From Ruminococcus sp. (lineage in GTDB: Bacteria > Bacillota > Clostridia > Oscillospirales > Ruminococcaceae), in contig NZ_JAILNU010000040.1 in the NCBI RefSeq assembly GCF_024691275.1, positions 1 through 64,000 on the forward strand: 64,000 bases of DNA, read 5' to 3'. Shown piece by piece: positions 25,117 to 33,581 of the stretch. The notes under the pieces were generated by a model. It was not told the DNA's origin, searched no databases, and saw only the letters and a program-made list of their open reading frames with translations. The position numbers and the translations under genes are program-made. Each line of letters opens with the position of its first letter. Position 1 is the stretch's first letter.

Positions 25117-26126
25117 GGATCATTGATTATATCAAAGACAGATGTTGGTTCTATCTTACAGCCGCCATATCTTTCGGAATGATGCTGCTGTTTCTGACAG
25201 CTTATTGTGTCAGCGTTCAGCTCATAGGCTGTATAAGCGTTATATATCTGCTTTTCATAATAATCGAGGAGCTGATAGGATTTTTCCGCAAGAGGGATTT
25301 TTACAGCGAACTTTCAGAGAAGCTGGAAGTTCTCGATAAGAAATACCTTATACATGAGATGCTTCAGAAACCGCCGTTTCTGGAAGGAGAGCTTGCGTAT
25401 GATGCACTTTGCGAAGCCAACAAGTCTATGTGTGAGTGTGTAGCCGAATACAGGCGAAGCTTCACGGATTTTCGCGAGTTCATAGAGCTATGGGTGCATG
25501 AGGTGAAGCTCCCCGTAGCGAGCCTTCAGCTCATGGCGCACAATCACAAAGACGAGCTGGGTGATAAATTCATGGAGCAGCTGCGGCGTATAGACGGATA
25601 TACAGATCAGGTGCTGTACTATGCGCGTTCGGAGAATGCGGAGAAGGATTACATCATTAAGCCCGTATCTTTAAAACGAGCAGTTGCAAATGCTGCCCTG
25701 AAAAACCGCGAGGATATACAGCTTGCAGGGGCTTGCATAGAAACAGAGGGACTTGACGTAAACGTGATGACCGACGGAAAGTGGCTGGAATTCATACTGG
25801 GACAGTTTACAGCGAACAGCCTGAAATATAAGTCGCCCGACCGTGAGCTTGCGATAAAGGTATCTGCGGAGGATATGCCTGACAAGGTGCTGCTGCATTT
25901 CCGCGATAACGGCATAGGGATCCACGAGAGAGATCTTCCGCGTGTGTTCGAGAAGAGCTTTACAGGCGATAACGGCCGCTCCTATGCTAAATCAACAGGC
26001 ATGGGACTTTATATCGTAAAGAGCCTTTGCGAGCGCCTCGGACACAGTATATCCGTAAGTTCGGAGCAGGGGAGCTTCACAGAGCTGACCATAGCCTTTG
26101 CAAAAAATGATTATTATTTGAATTGA
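25113..26126 (+). CDS. Intramembrane-sensing histidine kinase, BceS-like
   Basis: 337 residues. Two adjacent membrane helices (about 13-33 and 37-57) with almost no external loop are the hallmark of BceS-type kinases, which sense flux through their partner transporter rather than a ligand. The phosphoacceptor His is in ELWVHEVKLP, and the ATPase domain has the N-box FTANSLKYKS, G1 DNGIGI and G2 GMGLYIVKSL. The start overlaps the regulator gene by 4 bases (ATGA). Confidence 0.92.
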   Translation: MRIIDYIKDRCWFYLTAAISFGMMLLFLTAYCVSVQLIGCISVIYLLFIIIEELIGFFRKRDFYSELSEKLEVLDKKYLIHEMLQKPPFLEGELAYDALCEANKSMCECVAEYRRSFTDFREFIELWVHEVKLPVASLQLMAHNHKDELGDKFMEQLRRIDGYTDQVLYYARSENAEKDYIIKPVSLKRAVANAALKNREDIQLAGACIETEGLDVNVMTDGKWLEFILGQFTANSLKYKSPDRELAIKVSAEDMPDKVLLHFRDNGIGIHERDLPRVFEKSFTGDNGRSYAKSTGMGLYIVKSLCERLGHSISVSSEQGSFTELTIAFAKNDYYLN

Positions 26127-26142
26127 TACAGGCGGAGAATAT

Positions 26143-26169
26143 CAGCCCTTTAGCCATTAGCTGTCAGCG
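26143..26169. repeat. Partial copy of the TAGCCATTAGC extragenic repeat
   Basis: ATCAGCCCTTTAGCCATTAGCTGTCAG resembles, in part, the flanking motifs of the repeats at 34.7 kb and 51.4 kb. Only the flank, not the TGTAGGGG core, is present. Confidence 0.35.
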
Positions 26170-26190
26170 TAGATAACAATATATTTCCGA

Positions 26191-26210
26191 ACATTACAGA
26201 ATTGTAATGT
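26191..26210. promoter_or_regulatory. BceR-type operator
   Basis: ACATTACA-GAAT-TGTAATGT is a perfect 8-bp inverted repeat. It fits the published BceR-type consensus TNACA-N4-TGTAA exactly. It lies about 40 bases upstream of the TATAAT at 26251, where an activating response regulator would bind. A further half-site, TGTAATGT, follows at 26213-26220. Confidence 0.8.
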
Positions 26211-26227
26211 TATGTAATGTTAAAATT

Positions 26228-26256
26228 ACGACAATACCACCCTATCGGTATATAAT
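26228..26256 (+). promoter_or_regulatory. Activator-dependent promoter of the transporter genes
   Basis: A good TATAAT -10 (26251-26256) has a poor -35 (ACGACA at 26228-26233) at 17-base spacing, as expected when an activator bound at 26191-26210 is needed. Confidence 0.7.
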
Positions 26257-26307
26257 AAGATCATGGAAACGGGAACAGCTCCCGTAAATACGAAAGGAAA
26301 TGATCTT

Positions 26308-26535
26308 ATGAAAAAATTTGCTTCACTTGCTGTCAGAACATTCATCATCGTAAGCACTATCTGCATAATACCTCTTACAGTATTGACCTGCTATGAGATA
26401 TTCCGTGACAAGACATTGCTCACACCTATGATAGATACACCGTTCGTGCTTTCAACGATATTAACATCAGCCATCGTTTCACTCGAATGTTACATGAAGA
26501 AACACGAAACAAAAGATATCATTTCTATAGATTAA
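26308..26535 (+). CDS. Small two-helix membrane protein of the Bce module
   Basis: 75 residues with two hydrophobic segments (about 8-30 and 43-62), a short linker and a charged C-terminus. I do not recognise the family. The ATG at 26308 is preferred to 26263, which lies almost on the transcription start of the regulated promoter; GAAAGGAA precedes it. It is the first gene after the BceR-type operator and 12 bases before the ATPase gene, so it should be induced with the transporter. A role as an accessory or immunity subunit is only inference. Confidence 0.65.
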   Translation: MKKFASLAVRTFIIVSTICIIPLTVLTCYEIFRDKTLLTPMIDTPFVLSTILTSAIVSLECYMKKHETKDIISID

Positions 26536-26547
26536 GGAGGAACGAAA

Positions 26548-27312
26548 ATGTCATTACTCAAATTAGAACACGTTGAAAAGTATTACGGAAACAAATCCAG
26601 TCTTACAAAGGCTGTAAACGATATCTCGTTTTCGGTCGATAAAGGCGAGTTCACAGCTATAATGGGCGCTTCGGGAAGCGGCAAGACCACTCTGCTCAAC
26701 TGCATATCAACTATCGACCGCGTAACAGCGGGCAGCATTGTTCTCGGAGATACCGATATTACCAAACTCAAGGGCAAGGAGCTGAACAAGTTCCGCCGTG
26801 AAAAGCTGGGCTTTATTTTTCAGGATTTCAACCTCATGGACACTCTTACGGCTTACGAGAATATCGCACTTGCGCTGTCTATCCAGAAGTGCTCTGCAAA
26901 AGATATCGACAAGGCTGTAAAGAACGTTGCGGAGCAGCTCGGTATCACAGAGGTGCTCGGCAAATATCCCTACCAGATGTCAGGCGGTCAGAAGCAGAGA
27001 GTAGCATCTGCAAGAGCAATAGTTACCGACCCGAGCCTTGTGCTCGCAGACGAGCCTACAGGCGCTCTTGATTCAAAGTCGGCGAAGATGCTCCTTGAAC
27101 GCTTTAACTATCTCAATCACGAAAAAGATGCTACTATTATAATGGTAACACACGATTCCTTTACTGCAAGCTATGCTTCGAGAGTGATCTTTATCAAGGA
27201 CGGTAAGATATTCAACGAGATCAACCGCGGCGGTGACAGCAGAAAGCAGTTTTTTGACAAGATAATTGATGTGGTTACACTTCTGGGAGGTGACATGAGC
27301 GATGCTCTTTAA
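26548..27312 (+). CDS. ABC transporter ATP-binding protein, BceA-like
   Basis: 254 residues. Walker A GASGSGKT (about 40-47), Q-loop FQDFNLMD, signature MSGGQKQR and Walker B LVLADEPTGALD are intact. It belongs to the MacB/LolD-like group that pairs with FtsX-type permeases. With the next gene it forms a BceAB-type exporter or target-removal pump that frees lipid II-cycle targets from peptide antibiotics such as bacitracin. A GGAGGAA site precedes the ATG, and the end overlaps the permease by 11 bases. Confidence 0.93.
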   Translation: MSLLKLEHVEKYYGNKSSLTKAVNDISFSVDKGEFTAIMGASGSGKTTLLNCISTIDRVTAGSIVLGDTDITKLKGKELNKFRREKLGFIFQDFNLMDTLTAYENIALALSIQKCSAKDIDKAVKNVAEQLGITEVLGKYPYQMSGGQKQRVASARAIVTDPSLVLADEPTGALDSKSAKMLLERFNYLNHEKDATIIMVTHDSFTASYASRVIFIKDGKIFNEINRGGDSRKQFFDKIIDVVTLLGGDMSDAL

Positions 27313-29344
27313 GATATCCCTCAGCAATATCCGCAAGAGTATAAAGGACTATGCGGTGTACTTCTTTACTCTTATTATCGGAGTTGCGGTGTTCTATGTA
27401 TTCAATGCCATTGAGACTCAGACTGCATTTATGGCAGTAACAGAGGATAAGCGAGAGATAATAGATGTACTTACAAAGGCTATTTCCGCAGTAAGCGTGT
27501 TCGTAGCGATAGTTCTCGGACTTCTTATCGTATATGCAAGCCGCTTCCTTATGAAGCGCAGGAACAAGGAGTTCGCGCTGTACATGATGCTCGGCATGAG
27601 CAAATGGAGGATATCGGCGCTTCTCCTCTGCGAGACCGTTATCATCGGCGTAGGTTCACTCGTTGTGGGACTTCTTATAGGTGTGGGCTTATCGCAGGTA
27701 ATGAGCGCAGTAGTTGCCAACCTCTTTGAAGCCGATATGACCAACTACAAATTTATGGTATCTAACGCCTCTATAGTCAAAACCATTCTTTATTTCGGCA
27801 TTATGTACATTGTTGTAATGCTGAGGAGCGGATTCGTTATCAGCAAATGCAGGCTCATAACCCTTATGAATTCGGGCAAGCGTTCCGAGAAGATAGCAAT
27901 GAAGAATCCTTGGGTATGCATGATAGTATTCCTTCTTTCCGCAGCTGTTCTCGGCTATGCGTACTATATGGTAGGCTGGAATCAGGCAGATCTCGACGAG
28001 GAAAAGATAGTTATTGCCATTGCAATGGGCGCAGTATCAACATTTTTCATATTCTGGTCGGTTGCAGGTATGCTCCTTAGAGTTGTGATGTCCGCAAAGG
28101 GCGTATACCACCACGGGCTTAACAGCTTCACCTTCCGACAGATAAGCAGCAAGGTAAACACTACAGTTGCTTCCATGACAGTCATCTGTCTCATGCTTTT
28201 CCTGACGATATGCACTCTTTCCACGGCTTTCGTTATCAGAAATTCCATGAATTCTCAGGTAGAGGAATACTTCCCTGTGGATTTTTGTATGGAAGCAGAG
28301 AATCAGGACGATAACAATGATCCTTTATATACAGATATAGATGATTGTTTTGGCGATGATAAGGAAAGCCTGTATAATTTAATGGGAGATCATCATAAGT
28401 TCCACATCTATACAGATGCGGATCTGACTTTTGTAAAATCTCTTGGTGACAAATATGAAGAATTAAAGAAAGAGATCCCTGAAGTTGGCTGGCTGGAATA
28501 TCGCTTGAGAATGGTAAAACTCAGTGACTACAATGCGCTTATGAAGCTCTTCGGCAGAAAAAGTATCGACCTTGCCGAAAATGAGTACGCAGTATGTGCT
28601 ACGTATAATACTATCGTAAATGTATATAATAAGCTGCTTCCTAAGAATAATGAGATAACAGCTTTCGGAAATACACTCGTTCCTAAGTATAAAAAGTGTA
28701 TCGACAGTTTTGTGTGTCCTACAGGAATGGCTGATAGCTTTGATACCATAATAGTTCCTGACAGTGTTATCAATGAATCAGGTGCAGGTGGAGAAATTAT
28801 CGTCGGAAACTATAAAGCATCTGACAAGAAGGGCATTGAAAGTGCAGAAAAGGCATTGAAGGAAATATGGCAGAAAAAAATGTACGGAAGAGAAAGCAGT
28901 ATACGCGGTATGCACTGCTTGGATACACGTCAGGAGGCGGCTGATAATGCCATAGGTGTAAGCGCTCTTGTGACATTCCTCGGACTTTATATCGGTTTTG
29001 TATTCCTTGTTTCATGCGGAGCTATCCTCGCGCTGAAGGAACTTTCCGAGAGCGCGGACAGTATCCCGAGATATACCATGCTCCGTAAGCTTGGCGTAGA
29101 GGAGAGCGAGATAACAAAGTCGGTATTCCGTCAGTCGGGAATATTCTTCCTGCTTCCGCTGCTGCTTGCTTGTCTCCACGCATATTTTGGAATGAGACTT
29201 GGTAAATTCGTACTTGATATGCTCGTGAGCGGAAGCTTCATAAAGCCTATGTTCTTTACAGCAGCAGTTGTTGTGCTGATATACGGCGGATACTTCCTGC
29301 TGACATTCCTCGGCAGCAAGGCAATAGTTAAAGAACAGAAATAA
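27302..29344 (+). CDS. FtsX-like permease, BceB-like
   Basis: 680 residues. The arrangement is that of BceB proteins: one N-terminal helix, clusters of helices to about residue 310, a long external domain of some 240 residues (about 320-555, acidic, with LVPKYKKCIDSFVC), then three C-terminal FtsX helices. The large external domain is where these transporters contact the peptide or its lipid target and signal to the BceS kinase. The start overlaps the ATPase gene by 11 bases; a terminator follows. Confidence 0.92.
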   Translation: MLFKISLSNIRKSIKDYAVYFFTLIIGVAVFYVFNAIETQTAFMAVTEDKREIIDVLTKAISAVSVFVAIVLGLLIVYASRFLMKRRNKEFALYMMLGMSKWRISALLLCETVIIGVGSLVVGLLIGVGLSQVMSAVVANLFEADMTNYKFMVSNASIVKTILYFGIMYIVVMLRSGFVISKCRLITLMNSGKRSEKIAMKNPWVCMIVFLLSAAVLGYAYYMVGWNQADLDEEKIVIAIAMGAVSTFFIFWSVAGMLLRVVMSAKGVYHHGLNSFTFRQISSKVNTTVASMTVICLMLFLTICTLSTAFVIRNSMNSQVEEYFPVDFCMEAENQDDNNDPLYTDIDDCFGDDKESLYNLMGDHHKFHIYTDADLTFVKSLGDKYEELKKEIPEVGWLEYRLRMVKLSDYNALMKLFGRKSIDLAENEYAVCATYNTIVNVYNKLLPKNNEITAFGNTLVPKYKKCIDSFVCPTGMADSFDTIIVPDSVINESGAGGEIIVGNYKASDKKGIESAEKALKEIWQKKMYGRESSIRGMHCLDTRQEAADNAIGVSALVTFLGLYIGFVFLVSCGAILALKELSESADSIPRYTMLRKLGVEESEITKSVFRQSGIFFLLPLLLACLHAYFGMRLGKFVLDMLVSGSFIKPMFFTAAVVVLIYGGYFLLTFLGSKAIVKEQK

Positions 29345-29362
29345 GTTTTTATGATATAGTTT

Positions 29363-29391
29363 TAAGGGCTGATATTTATTATCAGCCCTTA
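29363..29391 (+). terminator. Terminator of the Bce module
   Basis: TAAGGGCTGATA (29363-29374) pairs perfectly with TATCAGCCCTTA (29380-29391) around TTTAT. The trailing U tract is weak (AGTTTATG). Confidence 0.7.
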
Positions 29392-29522
29392 GTTTATGTA
29401 TGGAAGGCAAACAATGTTCGCATCTGCATGGACAAAGGCTAAATAAAAATGCTGAATGATTTCTCCACCGTTGACGGGAATATATATAAACCGACAAAAT
29501 TTTTCTCCCTGTTGAAAATCTC

Positions 29523-29551
29523 TTGAAAACCGCTATTTTAAGTAGTATAAT
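29523..29551 (+). promoter_or_regulatory. Promoter of the SulP transporter gene
   Basis: TTGAAA (29523-29528) and TATAAT (29546-29551) are separated by 17 bases, 52 bases before the start codon. Confidence 0.8.
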
Positions 29552-29602
29552 AGAAACGTTGTGTGTCTTTTATAGAGATTTTTACAGAAAGAGGTTATGT
29601 AA

Positions 29603-31321
29603 ATGGCTGAAAAAGCAGTTAAACCAACGGAAGAAAAGCTCAAACCGAAGCTTTTCTCGGTAATGAAGAATTACAGCAAAGAGCAGCTCATCAAGGACAT
29701 TATCGCGGGTATCATCGTTGCTATCATTGCACTTCCGCTGTCTATCGCTCTTGCCCTGGCATCAGGCGTTGGCCCTGAGCAGGGACTTTATACTGCGATA
29801 ATTGCAGGGTTCATCGTTTCCTTCCTCGGCGGAAGCCGTGTGCAGATCGCAGGTCCTACTGCGGCATTTGCTACCACGGTTGCGGGCATAGTTGCAAGCG
29901 AGGGCATGGACGGACTGGCTATATCGGCTATAATGGCAGGTATCCTTCTTATAATCATGGGATTCTGCCGATTCGGAGCTCTTATCAAATATATCCCGGG
30001 TACTATAACCACGGGCTTTACCTTTGGTATCGCCGTGACTATTCTCCTCGGACAGGTCAAGGACTTCCTCGGCCTTACATATGATAAGGCTGTTATGAAA
30101 GAAGCTCTTGGTTTTGATTCACCTATCGAGACAGTCGAAAAGGTTAGAGCGATAGGATACTTTATTGATACCATCAACTGGCAGGCGGTAATGATTGGCG
30201 GTGTATCGCTTATTATACTTATCCTTTGGCCAAAAAAGCTGGAAAAGATACCTGCTTCTCTCATAGCTGTTATCGTATGTTCAGCTATAGTTAAGTTCAG
30301 CGGATTGAAAGTAAATACTATAGGCGACCTCTATCAGATATCGAATTCACTTCCTAAGTTCACAATGCCTGAGGTTACTTTTACAAGAGTAAGAGCACTT
30401 ATCCCGAATGCGTTCACCATTGCAGTACTTGCAGCTGTTGAGTCGCTGCTCTCATGCGTTGTTGCCGATGGTATGGTGGGTTCAAAGCACCGCTCGAATA
30501 TGGAGCTCATCGCACAGGGTACAGCTAATATCGGTTCTGCATTCTTCGGCGGTATCCCTGCTACAGGAGCTATCGCACGTACAGCTGCTAACGTTAAGAA
30601 CGGCGGACGTACACCTATATCAGGTATGGTACATTCAGTAGTTCTTGTTGTTATACTTGTACTGCTCATGCCTTATGCATCACTTATCCCGATGCCTACT
30701 ATCGCAGCGATACTCTTTATCGTAGCATATAATATGTGCGGCTGGAGAAACATCAGAAATACGGTCAAGACTGCACCTAAGAGCGATATCGCAGTACTTT
30801 TCGTAACGCTGATACTCACAGTAGTGTTCGACCTTGTTGTTGCGATCGGCGTAGGCATGGTAATGGCAGCACTTCTCTTCATGAAGCGTATGGCTGACGT
30901 TACAGAAGCTCATGCATGGGTAGACGTGGACGATGAAGATACCGATCCTGATAATATCCTCCTCAAGAAGATACCTCAGAATACAAGAGTATTCGAGATC
31001 AACGGTCCTATGTTCTTTGCAGCGACTGATAAATACAAGTACGTGCTCAGCGACGAGAATATCGACGTTCTCTGTATAAGAATGAGAAATGTTCCTGCTA
31101 TAGATGCTACCGGCGTTGAAGCTCTTATGCGTATCGTAAAGCGCTGTGAGCGCCACAACGTGAAGGTAGTGTTCTCTCATGTTAACGAGCAGCCTATGAA
31201 GGTAATGACCAAGGCAGGATTTATCGAGAAGGTCGGCAGGGAGAATTTCTGCGATCATATAGATACTGCACTTATCAGGGCAGAAAATATAGAAAAAGAG
31301 ATATTATCAAAAAGAGCATAA
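29603..31321 (+). CDS. SulP family inorganic anion transporter
   Basis: 572 residues. A transmembrane core (about 30-430, many glycine-rich helices; FVSFLGGSRVQIAGPTAAF is the SulP signature region) is followed by a cytoplasmic STAS domain (about 450-560, with IDATGVEALMRIVKR). Family members carry sulfate, bicarbonate or dicarboxylates, often with Na+ or H+; which one is carried here cannot be told. It is a single-gene transcription unit with its own promoter and terminator. Confidence 0.92.
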   Translation: MAEKAVKPTEEKLKPKLFSVMKNYSKEQLIKDIIAGIIVAIIALPLSIALALASGVGPEQGLYTAIIAGFIVSFLGGSRVQIAGPTAAFATTVAGIVASEGMDGLAISAIMAGILLIIMGFCRFGALIKYIPGTITTGFTFGIAVTILLGQVKDFLGLTYDKAVMKEALGFDSPIETVEKVRAIGYFIDTINWQAVMIGGVSLIILILWPKKLEKIPASLIAVIVCSAIVKFSGLKVNTIGDLYQISNSLPKFTMPEVTFTRVRALIPNAFTIAVLAAVESLLSCVVADGMVGSKHRSNMELIAQGTANIGSAFFGGIPATGAIARTAANVKNGGRTPISGMVHSVVLVVILVLLMPYASLIPMPTIAAILFIVAYNMCGWRNIRNTVKTAPKSDIAVLFVTLILTVVFDLVVAIGVGMVMAALLFMKRMADVTEAHAWVDVDDEDTDPDNILLKKIPQNTRVFEINGPMFFAATDKYKYVLSDENIDVLCIRMRNVPAIDATGVEALMRIVKRCERHNVKVVFSHVNEQPMKVMTKAGFIEKVGRENFCDHIDTALIRAENIEKEILSKRA

Positions 31322-31333
31322 CAGGATAATGGT

Positions 31334-31363
31334 AAAAAAGCGAACGTAAAGTTCGCTTTTTTT
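31334..31363 (+). terminator. Terminator of the SulP gene
   Basis: AAAAAAGCGAAC pairs with GTTCGCTTTTTTT around GTAAA, 12 bases after the stop codon; a classic intrinsic terminator that could work in both directions. Confidence 0.9.
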
Positions 31364-31525
31364 CTGTATATTTTACACTTTATCTGCAAAAATTGAGTTG
31401 AAAAACGAGGAGAAGATGTGGTATTATATTTACCAGAGAAAGGTCCTTTCAAAACTTTCTCTGAAGGAAGCATTATTTGCTTTCTCTGAAGCCTGCGAGG
31501 GCTTAAATAAATCATCCTCATTGAA

Positions 31526-31568
31526 CCGATACCGAAGTTTCAGTGTTCTTCGGTGTCGGGATTTTTTT
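31526..31568 (+). terminator. Long hairpin terminator without an obvious gene
   Basis: CCGATACCGAAG (31526-31537) pairs with CTTCGGTGTCGG (31548-31559), 12 bp with one G-U, followed by GATTTTTTT. No gene precedes it closely, so it may end an unrecognised short RNA or be part of a repeat. Confidence 0.7.
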
Positions 31569-31740
31569 ATCTTTTGCAGCGTAACGAGCTGAGCCCGCGT
31601 GTGCTTGATCTGAACCAACTTGTAGGGGACATTCTCACCTTTTGGTTCGGTCGGTGTTTCTGCTTTGCAGAGGTGTCCACTGGACACCCACACCGTCCTC
31701 GACGTCACGTCAATTACACAATATTTAACATGGTATAAAA

Positions 31741-31840
31741 TGTAGGGGCGGATATTATCCGCCCATTTTTTGTTCATGATTATATTGGCAAATGACATTG
31801 TTGTACTGTAATTTGTGGACGCCCAAAGGGCATCCCTACA
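31741..31840. repeat. MITE-like element with TGTAGGG/CCCTACA ends
   Basis: TGTAGGGGCGG opens the element and ATCCCTACA closes it, 100 bp overall. Inside are the hairpins GGGCGGATA/TATCCGCCC (31746-31764) and GCCC-AAAG-GGGC. It has the same plan as the element at 15205. Confidence 0.65.
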
Positions 31841-31904
31841 AATTGTGCTGATGTCCACATAAGTCTTACCAACTTCGCTGATTTCCTGCTCCACGCAAAT
31901 AATA

Positions 31905-31938
31905 ATCCCCCGAAGCATTTCTAAATGCTTCGGGGGAT
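31905..31938 (-). terminator. Terminator of the AGCS symporter gene
   Basis: A 14-bp perfect stem, CCCCCGAAGCATTT (31907-31920) with AAATGCTTCGGGGG (31923-31936), lies just past the stop codon of the minus-strand symporter gene. The U tract on the minus strand is short (ATTATT). Confidence 0.75.
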
Positions 31939-31943
31939 ATGTG

Positions 31944-33365
31944 TTAATCCTGTATCTTTCCTGCTTTAAGTCTTGCAAGGAAGTCCTTAGTCTCAGCCGA
32001 GACAACTCCCGAAAGGAGTATGAGTGCGATGACGTTCGGAAGAGCCATAAGTCCGTTGAAAATATCCGCGAGCATCCATACAGCCTTTACCGTGAGGTAT
32101 GGACCTATGAATACAGCAGCGATATATAGCCATTTATAAGCGCTTCTTACGACTTTTTTCGAGCCTGTCAGATAAGACAGACAGCGCTCGGAATAATAGT
32201 TCCAGCCAAGAATCGTAGTGAATGCGAATACTGCAAGGCATACCATAAGTATGAATGACGATACCCTCTCAGGGAACGGCAGTCCGTAGTTGAAAGCGTC
32301 GGTGGTTATAGAAACGCCTTCAAGAACCTTTTCGTGGCTTCCTGCCATGACGATGGAGAGACCTGTCATGGTACATACGATGATAGTGTCGATGAAAGTG
32401 CCTGTCATGGTAACGAGTCCCTGTCTTGCAGGCTCGCTGGTCTTAGCGGCAGCTGCTGCGATAGGTGCAGAGCCAAGACCTGCTTCGTTTGAGAAGATAC
32501 CTCTTGCAACGCCGTTCCTCATGGAGAGAATGATGACGGAAGTTCCTGCGATACCACCTGCAATAGGTCTCAGACCGAAAGCTCCCTTGATTATCTCGGA
32601 TACAGCGTTCGGAATCTCTGTAACGTGACAGCAGATTATAATGAGACAGCAGCCTATATAAGTGACGATCATTGCAGGGACGATGATCTCGGATATCTTT
32701 GCGATACGCTTGATACCGCCGATAATGATGAGAGCTGCGAGGACAGTGATTATTGCACCTGCGATAACAGTGGTAAGTGTATGTTCCATACCAAGAATAG
32801 ATATGGTGTGTTCGGATTTTGGATCAAAGAAGTTGTTTGCAGCCGATGTAATGCCGTTTATCTGGGTGATAGTTCCGATGCCCATAAGACCTGCAAGAAG
32901 TCCGAATACAGCGAACATTTTGCCGAGCCATTTCCAGCGTTTGCCGAGACCGTTCTCAATGTAGTAGAAAGGACCGCCGAGGATATCGCCGTTTTCGTCC
33001 TTTATCCTGTACTTTACAGCGAGAAGTCCTTCTGCGTACTTTGTAGCCATGCCAAAGAAAGCAGCGACCTCCATCCAGAGCAGAGCTCCCGCACCGCCTG
33101 CTGCGACGGCAGTAGCGACACCGACGATATTGCCTGTTCCGACTGTAGCTGAAAGAGCTGTACACAGGGCTGAGAAGCTGGAAACCTCGCCGCTGTCCGA
33201 ATCCTCATTTTTCAGCATATATTTGAGTGCTTTGCCGAGCTTTCTTACCTGAACGAAGCCCAGCCTTACAGTGAGCAGGATACCGCAGGCGATTATGAGT
33301 ATTATCAGCGGCAATCCCCAGACGTAATCGTCGATAGTGGAAATAATGTCGTTGATTTTTTCCAT
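31944..33365 (-). CDS. Sodium:alanine symporter family protein
   Basis: 473 residues with about ten membrane helices. The AGCS family signature GTGNIVGVATAVAAGGAGALLWMEVAAFFGMATKYAE lies near residues 77-113. These proteins import alanine or glycine (some glutamine) with Na+ or H+. The minus-strand ATG follows AAGGAGATG. The gene is monocistronic with promoter (33408-33437) and terminator. Confidence 0.95.
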   Translation of the reverse strand: MEKINDIISTIDDYVWGLPLIILIIACGILLTVRLGFVQVRKLGKALKYMLKNEDSDSGEVSSFSALCTALSATVGTGNIVGVATAVAAGGAGALLWMEVAAFFGMATKYAEGLLAVKYRIKDENGDILGGPFYYIENGLGKRWKWLGKMFAVFGLLAGLMGIGTITQINGITSAANNFFDPKSEHTISILGMEHTLTTVIAGAIITVLAALIIIGGIKRIAKISEIIVPAMIVTYIGCCLIIICCHVTEIPNAVSEIIKGAFGLRPIAGGIAGTSVIILSMRNGVARGIFSNEAGLGSAPIAAAAAKTSEPARQGLVTMTGTFIDTIIVCTMTGLSIVMAGSHEKVLEGVSITTDAFNYGLPFPERVSSFILMVCLAVFAFTTILGWNYYSERCLSYLTGSKKVVRSAYKWLYIAAVFIGPYLTVKAVWMLADIFNGLMALPNVIALILLSGVVSAETKDFLARLKAGKIQD

Positions 33366-33407
33366 AGACGCATCTCCTTGGTTGTTAAATTTTTCTCAAT
33401 CTCACCA

Positions 33408-33437
33408 ATTATACCATATATATGGGGGATAAGTCAA
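33408..33437 (-). promoter_or_regulatory. Promoter of the AGCS symporter gene
   Basis: On the minus strand TTGACT (33432-33437) and TATAAT (33408-33413) are separated by 18 bases. Confidence 0.65.
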
Positions 33438-33515
33438 GTGAAAAAAGCGATGATTCAGTGGAAAATCAAATAATAATATTATTACAAAGGAAGTGTGCTT
33501 TTTGCTTATCAGATA

Positions 33516-33552
33516 AACAAAAAGGGAGCACCTTGCAAGTGAAGGTGCTCCC
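33516..33552 (-). terminator. Terminator with conserved TTGCAAGTGAA loop (copy 1)
   Basis: GGGAGCACC (33524-33532) and GGTGCTCCC (33544-33552) enclose the 11-nt loop TTGCAAGTGAA. On the minus strand it is followed by TTTTTGTTT, so it can end the binding-protein gene at 33582. The same loop with a compensated stem recurs at 36682-36710. Confidence 0.8.
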
Positions 33553-33581
33553 TGAAATAAATATTCGGTTTAAGAATAAAA

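Larger units (their letters stand above)
31364..31943. other. Gene-poor region with hairpins and repeats
   Basis: No convincing gene. A 57-codon frame at 31418-31592 (MWYYIYQRKV...) runs into a terminator stem and is probably not coding; a long minus-strand frame here is a shadow running into the AGCS gene's antisense. The stretch holds a 12-bp hairpin terminator (31526-31568), an isolated TGTAGGGG at about 31621, a GGTGTCC-AC-TGGACACC palindrome near 31671, a MITE-like element (31741-31840) and the AGCS terminator. Confidence 0.6.

Noticed and set aside
31430..32005. 191-codon minus-strand frame in the gene-poor region
   Set aside because: It reads through the AGCS terminator, a MITE-like element and another hairpin and overlaps the AGCS C-terminus; composition is not protein-like.
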